Shown here piece after piece: positions 9,122 through 18,444 of a stretch of DNA of 64,000 nucleotides. Numbering within the stretch: the first letter of the stretch is position 1; each line of letters starts with the position of its first letter. The DNA comes from Clostridia bacterium (GTDB lineage Bacteria; Bacillota; Clostridia; Christensenellales; CAAEEZ01), in assembly GCA_900755035.1 (NCBI GenBank), contig CAAEEZ010000014.1:153800-217799 (forward strand), given 5' to 3'. Under the pieces are notes generated by a model, which saw nothing but the letters and a program-made list of their open reading frames with translations, did no database searches and was not told the DNA's origin. The position numbers were made by a program, and so were the translations under genes.

Positions 9122-9150
9122 TTGATTATAGGCAAATTATGGTTTATAAT
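9122..9150 (+). promoter_or_regulatory. Promoter of small membrane protein gene
   Basis: TTGATT, 17-nt spacer and consensus TATAAT. The start would be near 9,157, so the leader is short and begins almost at the AGGAGGT ribosome binding site. Confidence 0.8.
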
Positions 9151-9175
9151 TGCTTATCGAGGAGGTATAAGTAAT

Positions 9176-9406
9176 ATGGCAAAATGGTTTAATTCACAAC
9201 CACGTCTAGTGCAAATACTTTTATTATTTATCCCATTCGTAAACTGGGTAATCGAGTTAGGCGTTAGATGGTCGGTAGCATTAAATAAAAAGGATTTCTT
9301 GCACATTTTAATTGCTGTAATCGTTACTATTCCAAGTGGTATTATTATTGGTTGGTTAGACGCAATCTGGTGCTTAGTTACTCACCACATGATTTTAGCA
9401 AAATAA
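9176..9406 (+). CDS. Small two-segment membrane protein
   Basis: A 76-residue hydrophobic protein with two probable membrane segments (residues ~11-32 and ~42-66) separated by a short NKKD loop. The ATG at 9,176 is fixed by a full AGGAGGT ribosome binding site and by the promoter, which excludes starts further upstream. It stands alone between its own promoter and a strong terminator, the pattern of a well-expressed monocistronic small gene. I do not recognise the family. Confidence 0.8.
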   Translation: MAKWFNSQPRLVQILLLFIPFVNWVIELGVRWSVALNKKDFLHILIAVIVTIPSGIIIGWLDAIWCLVTHHMILAK

Positions 9407-9420
9407 TTTTGCAACCACTA

Positions 9421-9442
9421 AATCCCGACTTTTGTCGGGATT
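9421..9442 (+). terminator. Terminator of small membrane protein gene
   Basis: Nine-bp stem AATCCCGAC/GTCGGGATT with TTTT loop, followed by a U run. Confidence 0.9.
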
Positions 9443-9472
9443 TTTTATTTATATATATAGTTTATATTAAGG

Positions 9473-9501
9473 TTGATTTTATTTAATAATTTTAGTATAA
9501 T
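9473..9501 (+). promoter_or_regulatory. Promoter of acyltransferase operon (leaderless)
   Basis: TTGATT, 17-nt spacer and consensus TATAAT. The -10 box ends 8 nt before the ATG at 9,510, so the transcript should start at or next to the start codon. Confidence 0.75.
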
Positions 9502-9509
9502 ATCAACGT

Positions 9510-10823
9510 ATGGAAAAATTATCTTTGGGTTGGCACAAACTAGATAATTCTGCACTGATTTATCCTATGCTGATGACCGACGACAAACAAAATATTTTTA
9601 GAATTACCTATGCTATGGATACCGACGTAGATGCGTCTTTATTAGAAAAAGCGGTAGAAATTGCATTTAACCGATTCCCGTCGTTTAAGGTAAAATTGAT
9701 GAAGGGATTGTTTTGGTATTATTTTGACAAAAACGAACGCAAATTCAAGGTAAAAGAACTAGACGATATCCAACTGAAAAGAATAAATTTTACGAAAAAC
9801 AACGATTATTGTTTTAGAATATCCTATTACAAAAAACTTATCGTTGCCGATTTTTTCCACGTTTTATGCGACGGAACGGGGGGTAGCGAATTTCTAAAAT
9901 GCGTTATATACTATTATCTTCAATTACAAAACGTTGAGATTGTAAACGAAGGGCAAGTACTTACTTGCGACGTGCCGATAGACAGCAAGGAATTTGAAGA
10001 TAGTTTCGTAGCAAATTTTAACAAAACGAAAATAAAAGACCTAAAAATTCACTCGCTAACGGGAGAGCCTGCATATCATATCGAAGGTGATTTGATAAAC
10101 AAGGCGTACGGCAGTAATATTATTCATTTATACTGCAAAAGTAGCGACTTACTAGCCGTGTCCAAAAGTAAAAACAGCACTATAACGGAATTTATGGGCG
10201 GGGCGTTTTCGCTAGCGTTGTATAGGGCGCAAATAGAGGGTAAGAAGCAAAATACTAGACCTTTTCAAATTATGTGCCCGATAAACCTTAGAAAAATGTT
10301 TGGCTCAAAGTCGCTAAAAAACTTTTCGCTGTTTTCTAGGGTGGAAATACCAACTAATAATCTAACGCTAGACGATGCGATAAAACGCTTTCACGACAGC
10401 ATAAAAAGAGATAATAATAAAGAACTGATGCAACAAAAAATAAATACGACGGTAATGGGCGAAAAATTCTTTTTGTTCAGGATTTTGCCTCTCGTATTTA
10501 AGCAAGCGATATTTAATTTTAGCAATTTGTTCGTTGGTAAAAGCAACAAAACGGCAACCGTATCGAACATAGGCATTGCACGACTACCTAACGAAATGGC
10601 GGAGCATATCCAAAGCATAGCCTATTCGGTAAGCGTGAACTCGAAAACGCCTATAAGTATGACGATAGGTACGTTTGGGGAAGATACTTGTATCACCTTT
10701 ACAAGTATATTAAAGTCTACCGATATAGAAAGAGAATTCGTGGGTATACTAAACGAGTTTGGCATAGATTTAAGGGTGGTATCAAACAGCGTGGAGGCTA
10801 GATATGAGATGCAAACGTTGTAA
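9510..10823 (+). CDS. Condensation-domain-like acyltransferase (alcohol acetyltransferase type)
   Basis: A 437-residue protein of the chloramphenicol acetyltransferase-like/condensation-domain fold. The catalytic HxxxDG motif is HVLCDG (His117, Asp121, Gly122), followed by TGG. The second half has the usual long beta-rich partner domain. Annotated relatives are called alcohol acetyltransferases; the real acyl acceptor is unknown. It overlaps the DUF6320 gene downstream by 20 nt, a pairing familiar from Clostridia. No Shine-Dalgarno precedes the ATG and the promoter lies directly next to it, so it is probably translated from a leaderless mRNA. Confidence 0.8.
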   Translation: MEKLSLGWHKLDNSALIYPMLMTDDKQNIFRITYAMDTDVDASLLEKAVEIAFNRFPSFKVKLMKGLFWYYFDKNERKFKVKELDDIQLKRINFTKNNDYCFRISYYKKLIVADFFHVLCDGTGGSEFLKCVIYYYLQLQNVEIVNEGQVLTCDVPIDSKEFEDSFVANFNKTKIKDLKIHSLTGEPAYHIEGDLINKAYGSNIIHLYCKSSDLLAVSKSKNSTITEFMGGAFSLALYRAQIEGKKQNTRPFQIMCPINLRKMFGSKSLKNFSLFSRVEIPTNNLTLDDAIKRFHDSIKRDNNKELMQQKINTTVMGEKFFLFRILPLVFKQAIFNFSNLFVGKSNKTATVSNIGIARLPNEMAEHIQSIAYSVSVNSKTPISMTIGTFGEDTCITFTSILKSTDIEREFVGILNEFGIDLRVVSNSVEARYEMQTL

Positions 10824-11499
10824 CGTAGAAATATACGGAAAAGCAGATTTTTGCCCGCTTTGCAAACAGCCTTTGGAGGGCGAAAAAAACGAGTATAACG
10901 AAGAATATATCTATCCTATTAAAAAGAAACGTGGCAAAAGTTACAAAATATTGACGTTTACGCCTATGTATATAATCGTAGCGAGCCTAGTATTTTTAAT
11001 AGCAACCACTATAAATATGGTGCTTGCTCCAAATATGAAGTGGTTTTGGGTGGTAGGTATAGTTCTTATTTACGCCTATATTTTGGTGCAAAATACCATA
11101 TTATCACGAAGTACTATTGCGCATAAAATATTGTGGCAAGGGCTTATAGTATTTGCGTTTATTTGGTCGGTAAGCCACTTGTTATTTCAAATGGGGGTAA
11201 TAAGCGACGTATGGTTTTGGGCGGTAGACCTTGCGCTTCCAATAGTGATAGGGGTGTCAAACCTAGTTATGTGGATACTTACGGCGTGCTTTGTAAAAAC
11301 GGATAAGAGCCTAATTATAGATTGTATTTGGTTCAGTTTAACGGGATTTTTGCCGATAATTTTGTATTTTGCAAACGCAATAGTGTACGGTTATCTAGCA
11401 ATAGCCGTTGCGGTATGCTCGCTAGTGCAAATAATAGTGCTACTAATTGCCGGTAGGAAATACTTGAAGAAAGGGGCAAAACTTAAATTTAGAGCATAA
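10804..11499 (+). CDS. DUF6320-type zinc-ribbon membrane protein
   Basis: A 231-residue protein with an N-terminal zinc ribbon (Cys3, Cys6, Cys17, Cys20) followed by about six membrane segments. This architecture and its position immediately after an acyltransferase match DUF6320 proteins. GGAGG lies 7 nt before the ATG, inside the upstream gene. The role is unknown; the fixed pairing suggests it anchors or feeds the acyltransferase at the membrane. A strong terminator follows. Confidence 0.8.
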   Translation: MRCKRCNVEIYGKADFCPLCKQPLEGEKNEYNEEYIYPIKKKRGKSYKILTFTPMYIIVASLVFLIATTINMVLAPNMKWFWVVGIVLIYAYILVQNTILSRSTIAHKILWQGLIVFAFIWSVSHLLFQMGVISDVWFWAVDLALPIVIGVSNLVMWILTACFVKTDKSLIIDCIWFSLTGFLPIILYFANAIVYGYLAIAVAVCSLVQIIVLLIAGRKYLKKGAKLKFRA

Positions 11500-11503
11500 T
11501 TAG

Positions 11504-11519
11504 TGCGACTTCGGTCGCA
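11504..11519 (+). terminator. Terminator of acyltransferase operon
   Basis: Six-bp stem TGCGAC/GTCGCA closed by a stable TTCG tetraloop and followed by a U run. Confidence 0.9.
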
Positions 11520-11563
11520 TTTTTTATTAGTTAAATAAATTATATTCTATATTCTCCTTACTA

Positions 11564-11592
11564 TTGCTAAACGGTTAAATGGGTGATATAAT
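11564..11592 (+). promoter_or_regulatory. Promoter of hydrogenase-phosphatase pair
   Basis: TTGCTA, 17-nt spacer and TATAAT, 17 nt upstream of the ATG with an AGGAGAG ribosome binding site between. Confidence 0.75.
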
Positions 11593-11609
11593 TTTTTTAG
11601 GAGAGAATT

Positions 11610-13304
11610 ATGGTAAAATTTTTGGACTTTAAGGAAGCAAAATGTAAGGACTGCTACAAATGTCTTAGAGAGTGTCCTGTAAAGGCGATTGCCGTTATAG
11701 ACCATCAAGCAAAAATTATTGACGAAAAATGTATTTTGTGTGGTACGTGTACTAGGGTTTGCCCGCAAAACGCTAAAATGGTGCACTCTGAACTAAGTGG
11801 AGTACTTGAACTTTTGGCAAGTGGCGAAAAAGTAGTAGTTAGCCTTGCTCCAAGTTTCGTATCTAGTTTTGGCGTGCTAAACCTAAGTACTATGAAAAAC
11901 GCACTGTTAAAACTTGGCTTTTACGACGTGGAAGAAACGGCGATAGGCGCAAAGTTAGTAACGGAAAGATACGCTAAACTGCTAGACGAAGGGGGGTACA
12001 AAAACTTTATCACCTCGTGCTGTCCTGCCGTAAATAACTTAATAGAAAAATATTACCCGAAAGCAATCGAATATTTGGCGAAGGTGGATTCGCCTATGGT
12101 TGCGCACGCAAAACTATTAAAAGCAAAATATCCCGATGCAAGAATCGTATTTATAGGGCCTTGCATAGCAAAGAAAAAAGAGGCGGTTGAAAGTGGAATA
12201 ATAGACGGCGTGCTTACCTACGAAGACCTGTTCAAACTGCTTAACGACGAAGGAATAGAACTAGAAAACGTACAAACTAGCGAAGAGGGAGCGTGCAACA
12301 AGGCAAGGAATTATCCTATTAGCCGTGGCATAATAAAGTCACTAGATAGGTTTAACGATAATTACGAGTATTTGGCGATTGACGGGCTAGAAAAATGTAT
12401 GGAAATACTTGAAAATATCGAAAATATAGACGGAGCGTTTTTGGAATTGAACGCTTGCGAATACGCTTGTATCAACGGACCTTGTTCGTTAAAAAACAAG
12501 GCGTCGTCGGTAGTGCTTAACGGCGAAGTAAGAAAGTATGCTAAAACGGGCGTAGGCGACCTTGAAATAGAAAATAAGGACTACGTAGATATAACGAAAG
12601 TGCATTATCCACAACTTATAAACGAAAGAGTAAGTGAAAGCGAGATAAAAAGTATACTAGCAAAAACTAACAAGTTTACCAAAGAAGACGAACTAAATTG
12701 TGGCGCTTGCGGATATTCTAGTTGTAGGGACAAAGCGTACGCAGTAGCGCTTGGCTACGCCGACGTAGAGATGTGTTTGCCGTATATGAGAGAAAAGGCA
12801 GAAACAATGTCGTACGAAATTATACATAATAGTCCTAACGGAATTATCCTAGTAGACAGTGATTTGAGCATAGTGGATATGAACAAAAAGGCAAAGGATA
12901 TGCTAGGTGTAATGGTGGACGAGGTTAAAGGTACGCCACTTGTAGACTACTACAATCCAACCGACTTTTTAACGGCTATGACGGACAAAACGCAAGTTAA
13001 TAGCGAAGTTTTGCTAGATAAAACCAATATTGTGGCAAATACCACCATTACTTATTTGAAGGAATATAACGTAATGTTCGGTATCTTTACCGATATAACC
13101 GAGCAGGTTAAGAAGGACGAAATGCTTTCAAAAATGCGTATGGATACATTAAATACGACGGATGCAGTAATAGAAAAACAAATGAGAGTAGCGCAAGAAA
13201 TTGCTTCGCTTCTTGGTGAAACTACGGCAGAAACGAAAATTGCGCTTATAAATCTAAAATCGGCGATAGGTAAAACCGAGGTAAAAGATGAAAACGAAAA
13301 TTGA
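11610..13304 (+). CDS. PAS-containing sensory-type [FeFe]-hydrogenase homologue
   Basis: A 564-residue cytoplasmic iron-sulfur protein. Order of domains: two [4Fe-4S] ferredoxin clusters (Cys12-22 and Cys41-51), an H-cluster domain (about 65-300), an extra four-cysteine cluster motif (Cys364, 367, 372, 389) and a PAS domain (about 401-500) with a coiled-coil end. The H-cluster signatures are TSCCPA (135-140), GPCIAKKKE (183-191) and ELNACEYAC (279-287), so all cluster cysteines and the proton-relay Cys137 are kept, although the motifs differ from the catalytic type (no Trp after TSCCP, Gly for Met in the second). Known relatives of this layout are thought to sense H2 or redox state. It overlaps a SpoIIE-type phosphatase by 17 nt, the probable output partner. 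Confidence 0.88.
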   Translation: MVKFLDFKEAKCKDCYKCLRECPVKAIAVIDHQAKIIDEKCILCGTCTRVCPQNAKMVHSELSGVLELLASGEKVVVSLAPSFVSSFGVLNLSTMKNALLKLGFYDVEETAIGAKLVTERYAKLLDEGGYKNFITSCCPAVNNLIEKYYPKAIEYLAKVDSPMVAHAKLLKAKYPDARIVFIGPCIAKKKEAVESGIIDGVLTYEDLFKLLNDEGIELENVQTSEEGACNKARNYPISRGIIKSLDRFNDNYEYLAIDGLEKCMEILENIENIDGAFLELNACEYACINGPCSLKNKASSVVLNGEVRKYAKTGVGDLEIENKDYVDITKVHYPQLINERVSESEIKSILAKTNKFTKEDELNCGACGYSSCRDKAYAVALGYADVEMCLPYMREKAETMSYEIIHNSPNGIILVDSDLSIVDMNKKAKDMLGVMVDEVKGTPLVDYYNPTDFLTAMTDKTQVNSEVLLDKTNIVANTTITYLKEYNVMFGIFTDITEQVKKDEMLSKMRMDTLNTTDAVIEKQMRVAQEIASLLGETTAETKIALINLKSAIGKTEVKDENEN

Positions 13305-14448
13305 TTACGGCTACATATCGCTAACGAAATTCGGCGAACAACTGTGTGGGGATAACGTTGAAGTAACCCAAGGTAACGGTGTAACGGCGTTTACTATGGC
13401 GGATGGCTTAGGTAGTGGCGTAAAAGCAAATATTTTGTCGATGATGACGAGTAAAATATTATCGACGATGCTAGCAAACAACGTGCCTATTGAAGAATGT
13501 GTGGATACCATTGCCGAAACGTTGCCCGTTTGCAAGGTTAGAAACGTGGCTTACTCTACCTTTACGTCGATAGTAATTGACGACGACGGCAACGGCTATA
13601 TGATAGAGTTCGATAACCCCGATGCAATACTCGTTCGCAGTGGCAAATGCCACAATTTTGATAGGGAAAAAACCACGGTGTCGGGCAAAACTATTTATAG
13701 GACGAAACTGAAATTAGAAGTAGGCGATTATATAGTGGTTATGAGCGACGGGGCAACGCACGCAGGCGTAGGAATTACGCTTAATTCGGGCTGGCGCAGA
13801 GAGTCGATTATGGAGCATTTGGATAGGCATCTAAAAAGTGGCGAATCGGCAACTGAACTTGCGCTTATGGTTACCTCTGCTTGTAACGATTTGTATCTTG
13901 ACGAGCCTAGCGACGATACTACGTGTCTTGCCGTCGGGCTAATTAAAAGAAGGCTTGCTACCGTAATGATAGGTCCGCCAACTGATAAGGAGTCGGACGA
14001 AAACGCAGTAAACGAACTTGTTAATAGCGACGGAATAAAGATTGTGTGTGGTGGTACTACGGCAAGAATAGTAGCAGGACTATTACAAGAGCCTATCGAT
14101 ACGAATTTTCCTATCGTTTGCGAAAACGTTCCGCCTATATCGGCAATCAAAGGGATAGATTTGGTTACGGAAGGGGCGGTTACCATAGGTGAAGTATTAA
14201 AACTTGCAAACGAGTACAACGATAGGTATACGCTAAAATCAAAGGCGTTCGAAAGCCACGACGGAGCGTCGATATTATGTGATTATCTATTTAATTATGC
14301 TACCGACGTCCACTTAATAATCGGGCAGGCAATCAACCTTGCAAACAGTAGTTCTCTAATGTCGGTTGAGGATAAGCAAAACAATATTTCGGGGCTAATT
14401 AGCGCCCTTAAAAAATCGGGAAAAGACGTAACGGTTACCTATTACTAA
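13288..14448 (+). CDS. SpoIIE/PP2C-type protein phosphatase
   Basis: A 386-residue PPM-family serine/threonine phosphatase. Metal-binding acidic motifs are visible in FTMADGLGSG (about residues 36-45), VVMSDGATHAG (about 152-162) and DDTTCLAV (about 209-216). The C-terminal ~150 residues form an extra domain that I do not recognise. The start lies within the end of the hydrogenase-like gene, so the two are translationally coupled. Known sensory hydrogenases of this class are often paired with PP2C phosphatases through the PAS domain, so this protein probably dephosphorylates a regulator when the sensor changes state. Confidence 0.87.
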   Translation: MKTKIDYGYISLTKFGEQLCGDNVEVTQGNGVTAFTMADGLGSGVKANILSMMTSKILSTMLANNVPIEECVDTIAETLPVCKVRNVAYSTFTSIVIDDDGNGYMIEFDNPDAILVRSGKCHNFDREKTTVSGKTIYRTKLKLEVGDYIVVMSDGATHAGVGITLNSGWRRESIMEHLDRHLKSGESATELALMVTSACNDLYLDEPSDDTTCLAVGLIKRRLATVMIGPPTDKESDENAVNELVNSDGIKIVCGGTTARIVAGLLQEPIDTNFPIVCENVPPISAIKGIDLVTEGAVTIGEVLKLANEYNDRYTLKSKAFESHDGASILCDYLFNYATDVHLIIGQAINLANSSSLMSVEDKQNNISGLISALKKSGKDVTVTYY

Positions 14449-14578
14449 TTCATAGAAAAATTAGGAATATTAGTTTAGAAAACCATATTTTTCAAAGGCG
14501 TTGTAGACGCTAAACGAAATATAAATTTTGCAAAACTACGATATAATAATACTTAACGTGGAAAATAACTAGCAAAAA

Positions 14579-14598
14579 AACAGCCCAAACAGGCTGTT
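14579..14598. terminator. Bidirectional terminator
   Basis: Stem AACAGCC/GGCTGTT with 6-nt loop, flanked on both sides by A or T runs. It closes the minus-strand UPF0210 operon and may also stop readthrough from the phosphatase gene on the plus strand. Confidence 0.8.
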
Positions 14599-14623
14599 TT
14601 TACTATGTGTTAAAAAATTATCG

Positions 14624-15973
14624 TTAGTTTTTAAGGCTGTGAATTGGGGCAGGTATTCTTCCGCCACGATTGATAAACTTAGCAGGAGAGTACTTAGATA
14701 CGGGCACGATAGGTGCTCTGCCAAGTAGTCCGCCAAATTCTGCGTAGTCGCCAACTTTTTTGCCATATACGGGTATAAGTCTTACGGCAGTCGTTTTCGT
14801 ATTTACCATACCTATTGCAGCCTCGTCGGCAATTATGCCAGAGATAACTTCGCTAGGGGTATCGCCAGGTATTGCTATCATATCTAGTCCAACCGAACAT
14901 ACGCAAGTCATTGCTTCTAGTTTTTCTATACTTAGTGCGCCCGTTTCGGTTGCTCTTATCATACCTGCGTCCTCGCTAACGGGGATAAATGCGCCCGATA
15001 ATCCACCAACGTTTGACGCTGCCATCAAGCCACCTTTTTTAACTGCGTCGTTAAGCATAGCAAGGCAAGCAGTAGTACCGCAAGCACCAACGCTTTCAAG
15101 CCCTATTTCTTCTAGTATATGCGCAACGGAATCGCCAATAACGGGGGTAGGGGCAAGGGATAGGTCTACGATACCGCAATTTACACCTAGTCGTTTTGCC
15201 GTTTCTCTTGCAACAAGAGCGCCCACACGGGTGATTTTGAACGCCGTTTTCTTTATGGTGTTAGCCACTTCTAGTAGGTCGCCGTCTACTTTTTCAAGAG
15301 CGTATTTTACAACGCCAGGTCCTGATACGCCTACGTTCAAGGTTAGGTCTTTTTCGCCAACGCCATGGAAAGCACCTGCCATAAACGGGTTATCTTCAAC
15401 AGCATTGCAGAATATTACGAGTTTAGCGCAAGCAATAGAATCGGCGTCTTTGGTTAGATACGCGCAGTCTTTTACAACTTGTCCCATTAGTTTTACAGCA
15501 TCCATATTTATGCCTGCCTTAGTAGAGCCAACGTTTACCGACGAGCAAACCTTCTCGGTAGAGGCAAGTGCCTCGGGAATAGACAAAATAAACTCTTTTT
15601 CGTATTCGGTCATACCTTTTTGGCATAGGCACGAATATCCGCCTAAAAAGTCGATACCTATTTCTTTTGCTGCTTTATCTAGGGTTTTTATCACCTCTAA
15701 TTGCCCGTGATTAGATGCGCACACAAGGCTAATCGGGGTAACGCTAACACGCTTATTTACTATAGGAATACCAAGTTCAGCAGAAAGTCCGTTCGCCGTT
15801 TTTACCAAATCTTTTGCGCTCATAGTTATTTTGTCGTATATTTTTTGGCAAGTTGCTTTGGTAGATTCGCTTATGCAGTCTAGAAGGGATATACCAAGGG
15901 TGGTAGTTCTTACGTCTAGGTGCAGTTGGTCTATCATTTGAATAGTTTCGATAATTTCGTTATTATTAAACAT
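14624..15973 (-). CDS. UPF0210/DUF711 family (PFL-like) protein
   Basis: A 449-residue protein of the conserved UPF0210 (DUF711) family, whose fold resembles glycyl-radical proteins but whose reaction is unknown. The length, the central [10 protein letters not shown]...[10 protein letters not shown] segment and the glycine-rich [12 protein letters not shown] end are family-like. Ten nt downstream of an ACT-domain protein (UPF0237); the two families are almost always neighbours, which suggests the ACT protein binds a small molecule and controls this one. A terminator follows within 30 nt. Confidence 0.9.
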   Translation of the reverse strand: MFNNNEIIETIQMIDQLHLDVRTTTLGISLLDCISESTKATCQKIYDKITMSAKDLVKTANGLSAELGIPIVNKRVSVTPISLVCASNHGQLEVIKTLDKAAKEIGIDFLGGYSCLCQKGMTEYEKEFILSIPEALASTEKVCSSVNVGSTKAGINMDAVKLMGQVVKDCAYLTKDADSIACAKLVIFCNAVEDNPFMAGAFHGVGEKDLTLNVGVSGPGVVKYALEKVDGDLLEVANTIKKTAFKITRVGALVARETAKRLGVNCGIVDLSLAPTPVIGDSVAHILEEIGLESVGACGTTACLAMLNDAVKKGGLMAASNVGGLSGAFIPVSEDAGMIRATETGALSIEKLEAMTCVCSVGLDMIAIPGDTPSEVISGIIADEAAIGMVNTKTTAVRLIPVYGKKVGDYAEFGGLLGRAPIVPVSKYSPAKFINRGGRIPAPIHSLKN

Positions 15974-15982
15974 TTTTGCTCC

Positions 15983-16249
15983 TTAGATTTTGTGCATAGC
16001 GTTGAAAATATCTTCGTGTTGTAAACGGATAGAAACGCCAAGCTCATTTGATAAAACGCTAAGTTTTTCGTTGATTTTCTCAATGTTAGTAGTGTCTTTC
16101 ATAGATACTAGCATAATCATTGTGAAATAGTCTTGCAATACCGTTTGGGAAATATCTTCTACGTTGATATTCTCCTCGTATAAAGCCTTCGTAACGTGGT
16201 AAATAATACCGGTTTTGTCTTTGCCGATAACGGAAACTACTGCTTTCAT
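15983..16249 (-). CDS. ACT-domain protein (UPF0237)
   Basis: An 88-residue single ACT domain (MKAVVSVIGKDKTGIIYHV...), a ligand-binding regulatory module usually for amino acids. The start at 16,249 is chosen over an in-frame one 39 nt earlier because AGAGGA is correctly placed before it and the family begins at this Met. First gene of a two-gene operon with the UPF0210 protein. The partner ligand is unknown. Confidence 0.9.
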   Translation of the reverse strand: MKAVVSVIGKDKTGIIYHVTKALYEENINVEDISQTVLQDYFTMIMLVSMKDTTNIEKINEKLSVLSNELGVSIRLQHEDIFNAMHKI

Positions 16250-16278
16250 ATTGTCCTCTTTGAAATTCTTTTTCTTAA

Positions 16279-16307
16279 ATAATACCACACATAGAAAATT
16301 TTTACAA
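16279..16307 (-). promoter_or_regulatory. Promoter of UPF0237-UPF0210 operon
   Basis: On the minus strand TTGTAA, 17-nt spacer and TATTAT, preceded by TGTG. The position supports the start codon at 16,249. Confidence 0.7.
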
Positions 16308-16393
16308 ATATATAAGGCAAACTACTCGTATTTTTGTAAATTAAATATTATATAGTTGAATTTTGTGCTAATATACAAATAAGGAGATTAGAT

Positions 16394-16930
16394 ATGGTGA
16401 TAATTATTACGGGGGCAACGCATACGGCTAAAACGGCGGTGTCTAAAATAAGCAAAATAACGGGGATAAATTATTTGTCGCAAGATTTAGTAAAAATGGG
16501 CTTAATTAGAAGCAAAACCACGAATTTAACTGCTTATTGCGACGAATTACATATGCCGTATTTGTGGAATATTACGAAAGAAATAATAAAAACGGCAATA
16601 GAGAATAAGCAGGACTTAATAGTTGAAGGGTGCTACGTGCCTATAAATTTCCAAGATGATTTTGATAAAGAATATCGAAACGAGATAAGATTATTTTGTT
16701 TGAATATGTCTAAAAATTACATTGAAAACCATTTTGACGATATCGTAAAATACGAAAACGTGGCGGAAAACCGCAAATTTAAGGGAGATTTTGACAAAGA
16801 AGGGCTAATTAACGATAACGAAAAATATTCCAAGTACGATAGAGATAAAGGTTTTTGCAAAATAGAAATAGAAAAATTCGACCTTGATAAAATGGCAAAT
16901 TATATCGTATCAAGGCTAAATAACGATTGA
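16394..16930 (+). CDS. Small P-loop kinase-like protein
   Basis: A 178-residue nucleoside-kinase-fold protein. The Walker A loop is GATHTAKT (residues 7-14), a variant of GxxxxGKT in which Ala replaces the usual Gly before Lys. A VEGCYVP segment (near residue 78) resembles the substrate site of 2-phosphoglycerate kinase-like or zeta-toxin-like small kinases. AAGGAG precedes the ATG. The substrate cannot be assigned. It stands 44 nt before an aminotransferase gene, possibly the same transcript. Confidence 0.7.
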   Translation: MVIIITGATHTAKTAVSKISKITGINYLSQDLVKMGLIRSKTTNLTAYCDELHMPYLWNITKEIIKTAIENKQDLIVEGCYVPINFQDDFDKEYRNEIRLFCLNMSKNYIENHFDDIVKYENVAENRKFKGDFDKEGLINDNEKYSKYDRDKGFCKIEIEKFDLDKMANYIVSRLNND

Positions 16931-16974
16931 TAAAATTCTTGCGCTGTGTTAAAATTTTACAAAAGAGGTAAATT

Positions 16975-18162
16975 ATGTATTCAAAAGAGATGTATGAATT
17001 AGGCAACAAAAGGTCGGTTATTCGAGAGATTTTCGAATATGGTAAAAAAAGAGCGCAAGAAGTTGGCAAAGATAACGTGTTCGATTTTAGTTTGGGCAAT
17101 CCTAACGTGCCTGCGCCAGAGTGCATTAAGGATAGTATTTTACAGTTACTTAGCGAAATGGACGCAGCCGAACTACACGGATATACTTCGGCTCAGGGCG
17201 ACTACGACGTACGCAAAACCCTTGCTGACGATATAAATAAACGTTTTGGCGTAAATTTTTCTGCCGACGACTTGTATATGACGGTGGGCGCTGCCGCCTC
17301 TTTAACTATTAGTTTTAAGGCACTATGTAACGAAGTGGACGAGTTCATTGCGATTGCACCATATTTTCCTGAGTACAAGGTATTTTGCGAAGGCGTTGGT
17401 GGCGAGTTAAAAGTGGTAAAACCCGACCTAAAAAACTTTGAAATAGATTTTGAAGATTTAGAGAAAAAACTTAGCGAAAAAACGAAAGGAATAGTAATAA
17501 ATTCGCCAAACAATCCGTCGGGAAAGGTGTACGGCGAGGATACTATCGTAAAGCTTTGTAACCTTCTAAAAGAAAAACAAATCGAGTACGGACACCCAAT
17601 TTATATTTTGGCTGACGAACCTTATAGAGAGATAGTTTACGGGGAGAAAACCGTGCCGTACCTACCTTGCTATTACGATAATACGCTAGTTTGCTATTCG
17701 TATAGTAAATCACTTTCTTTGCCGGGCGAAAGAATAGGATATATTGCCGTAAATCCAAAGGCTGAGGACGCAAAGGATATTTACCTAGCAGTGTGTGGCG
17801 CAGGTAGAACGCTTGGTTACGTTTGCGCAAGCAGTATGTACCAAAGGGTAGTGGCTAAGTGCGTAGGACAAACCTCCGACATAGAATATTATAGAAAAAA
17901 TCGAGATATTTTGTATAATGCGCTTACTTCGTACGGATACGAAGCAGTAAGCCCGGACGGAGCGTTTTATTTATTCGTAAAAGCACTTGAAAAGGACGCT
18001 AACGCATTTTGTGAAAGGGCTAAAAAGTACGATTTATTGCTTGTTCCGGGCGACGGATTTGGATGTCCCGGCTACGTAAGAATTTCCTACTGCGTAAAAA
18101 CCGAGCAAATTGAAAGAAGCCTAGAAAAATTTAAGTTGCTTGCCGAAGAATACGCAAAATAA
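16975..18162 (+). CDS. Class I/II PLP-dependent aminotransferase
   Basis: A 395-residue fold-type I aminotransferase. The PLP Schiff-base lysine is Lys245 in SYSKSLSLPGERIGY; NSPNNPSGKVY (near 178) and the C-terminal YVRISYC arginine segment are the usual PLP and carboxylate-binding motifs. It belongs to the aspartate/aromatic aminotransferase group; the specific amino acid is not decidable from sequence. Shine-Dalgarno AGAGG precedes the ATG, and a strong terminator follows. Confidence 0.9.
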   Translation: MYSKEMYELGNKRSVIREIFEYGKKRAQEVGKDNVFDFSLGNPNVPAPECIKDSILQLLSEMDAAELHGYTSAQGDYDVRKTLADDINKRFGVNFSADDLYMTVGAAASLTISFKALCNEVDEFIAIAPYFPEYKVFCEGVGGELKVVKPDLKNFEIDFEDLEKKLSEKTKGIVINSPNNPSGKVYGEDTIVKLCNLLKEKQIEYGHPIYILADEPYREIVYGEKTVPYLPCYYDNTLVCYSYSKSLSLPGERIGYIAVNPKAEDAKDIYLAVCGAGRTLGYVCASSMYQRVVAKCVGQTSDIEYYRKNRDILYNALTSYGYEAVSPDGAFYLFVKALEKDANAFCERAKKYDLLLVPGDGFGCPGYVRISYCVKTEQIERSLEKFKLLAEEYAK

Positions 18163-18188
18163 CGTAGCATTATAAAATAAACGATTAG

Positions 18189-18210
18189 AGAAGGAGTGGT
18201 TGCTCCTTCT
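18189..18210 (+). terminator. Terminator after aminotransferase
   Basis: Eight-bp stem AGAAGGAG/CTCCTTCT with a 6-nt loop and a U run. Confidence 0.9.
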
Positions 18211-18444
18211 TTTTTTGCGATAAGTTGTAACGGCGGTTTATAGTAATTAGCCACGAAAAAATATTTTGTAAAAACCTATACGAATAAAACGAAAAAAGCG
18301 TTAACGTGTAAAATGATACTAATTAAATTAAAAAATTTTTGAAAAATTATGAAAAATATTACGACGTGCAGTATTTTTTTGACGTAATATTAAACTTTGT
18401 AAAATAATGTGCTAAAATTTATCTATTGATATTACGGGGTAGTT

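Noticed and set aside
14760..15710. 316-codon open frame on the plus strand opposite the UPF0210 gene
   Set aside because: The minus strand encodes a complete conserved family member with ribosome binding site and terminator; the plus frame has Ser/Pro-rich antisense composition and no translation signal.
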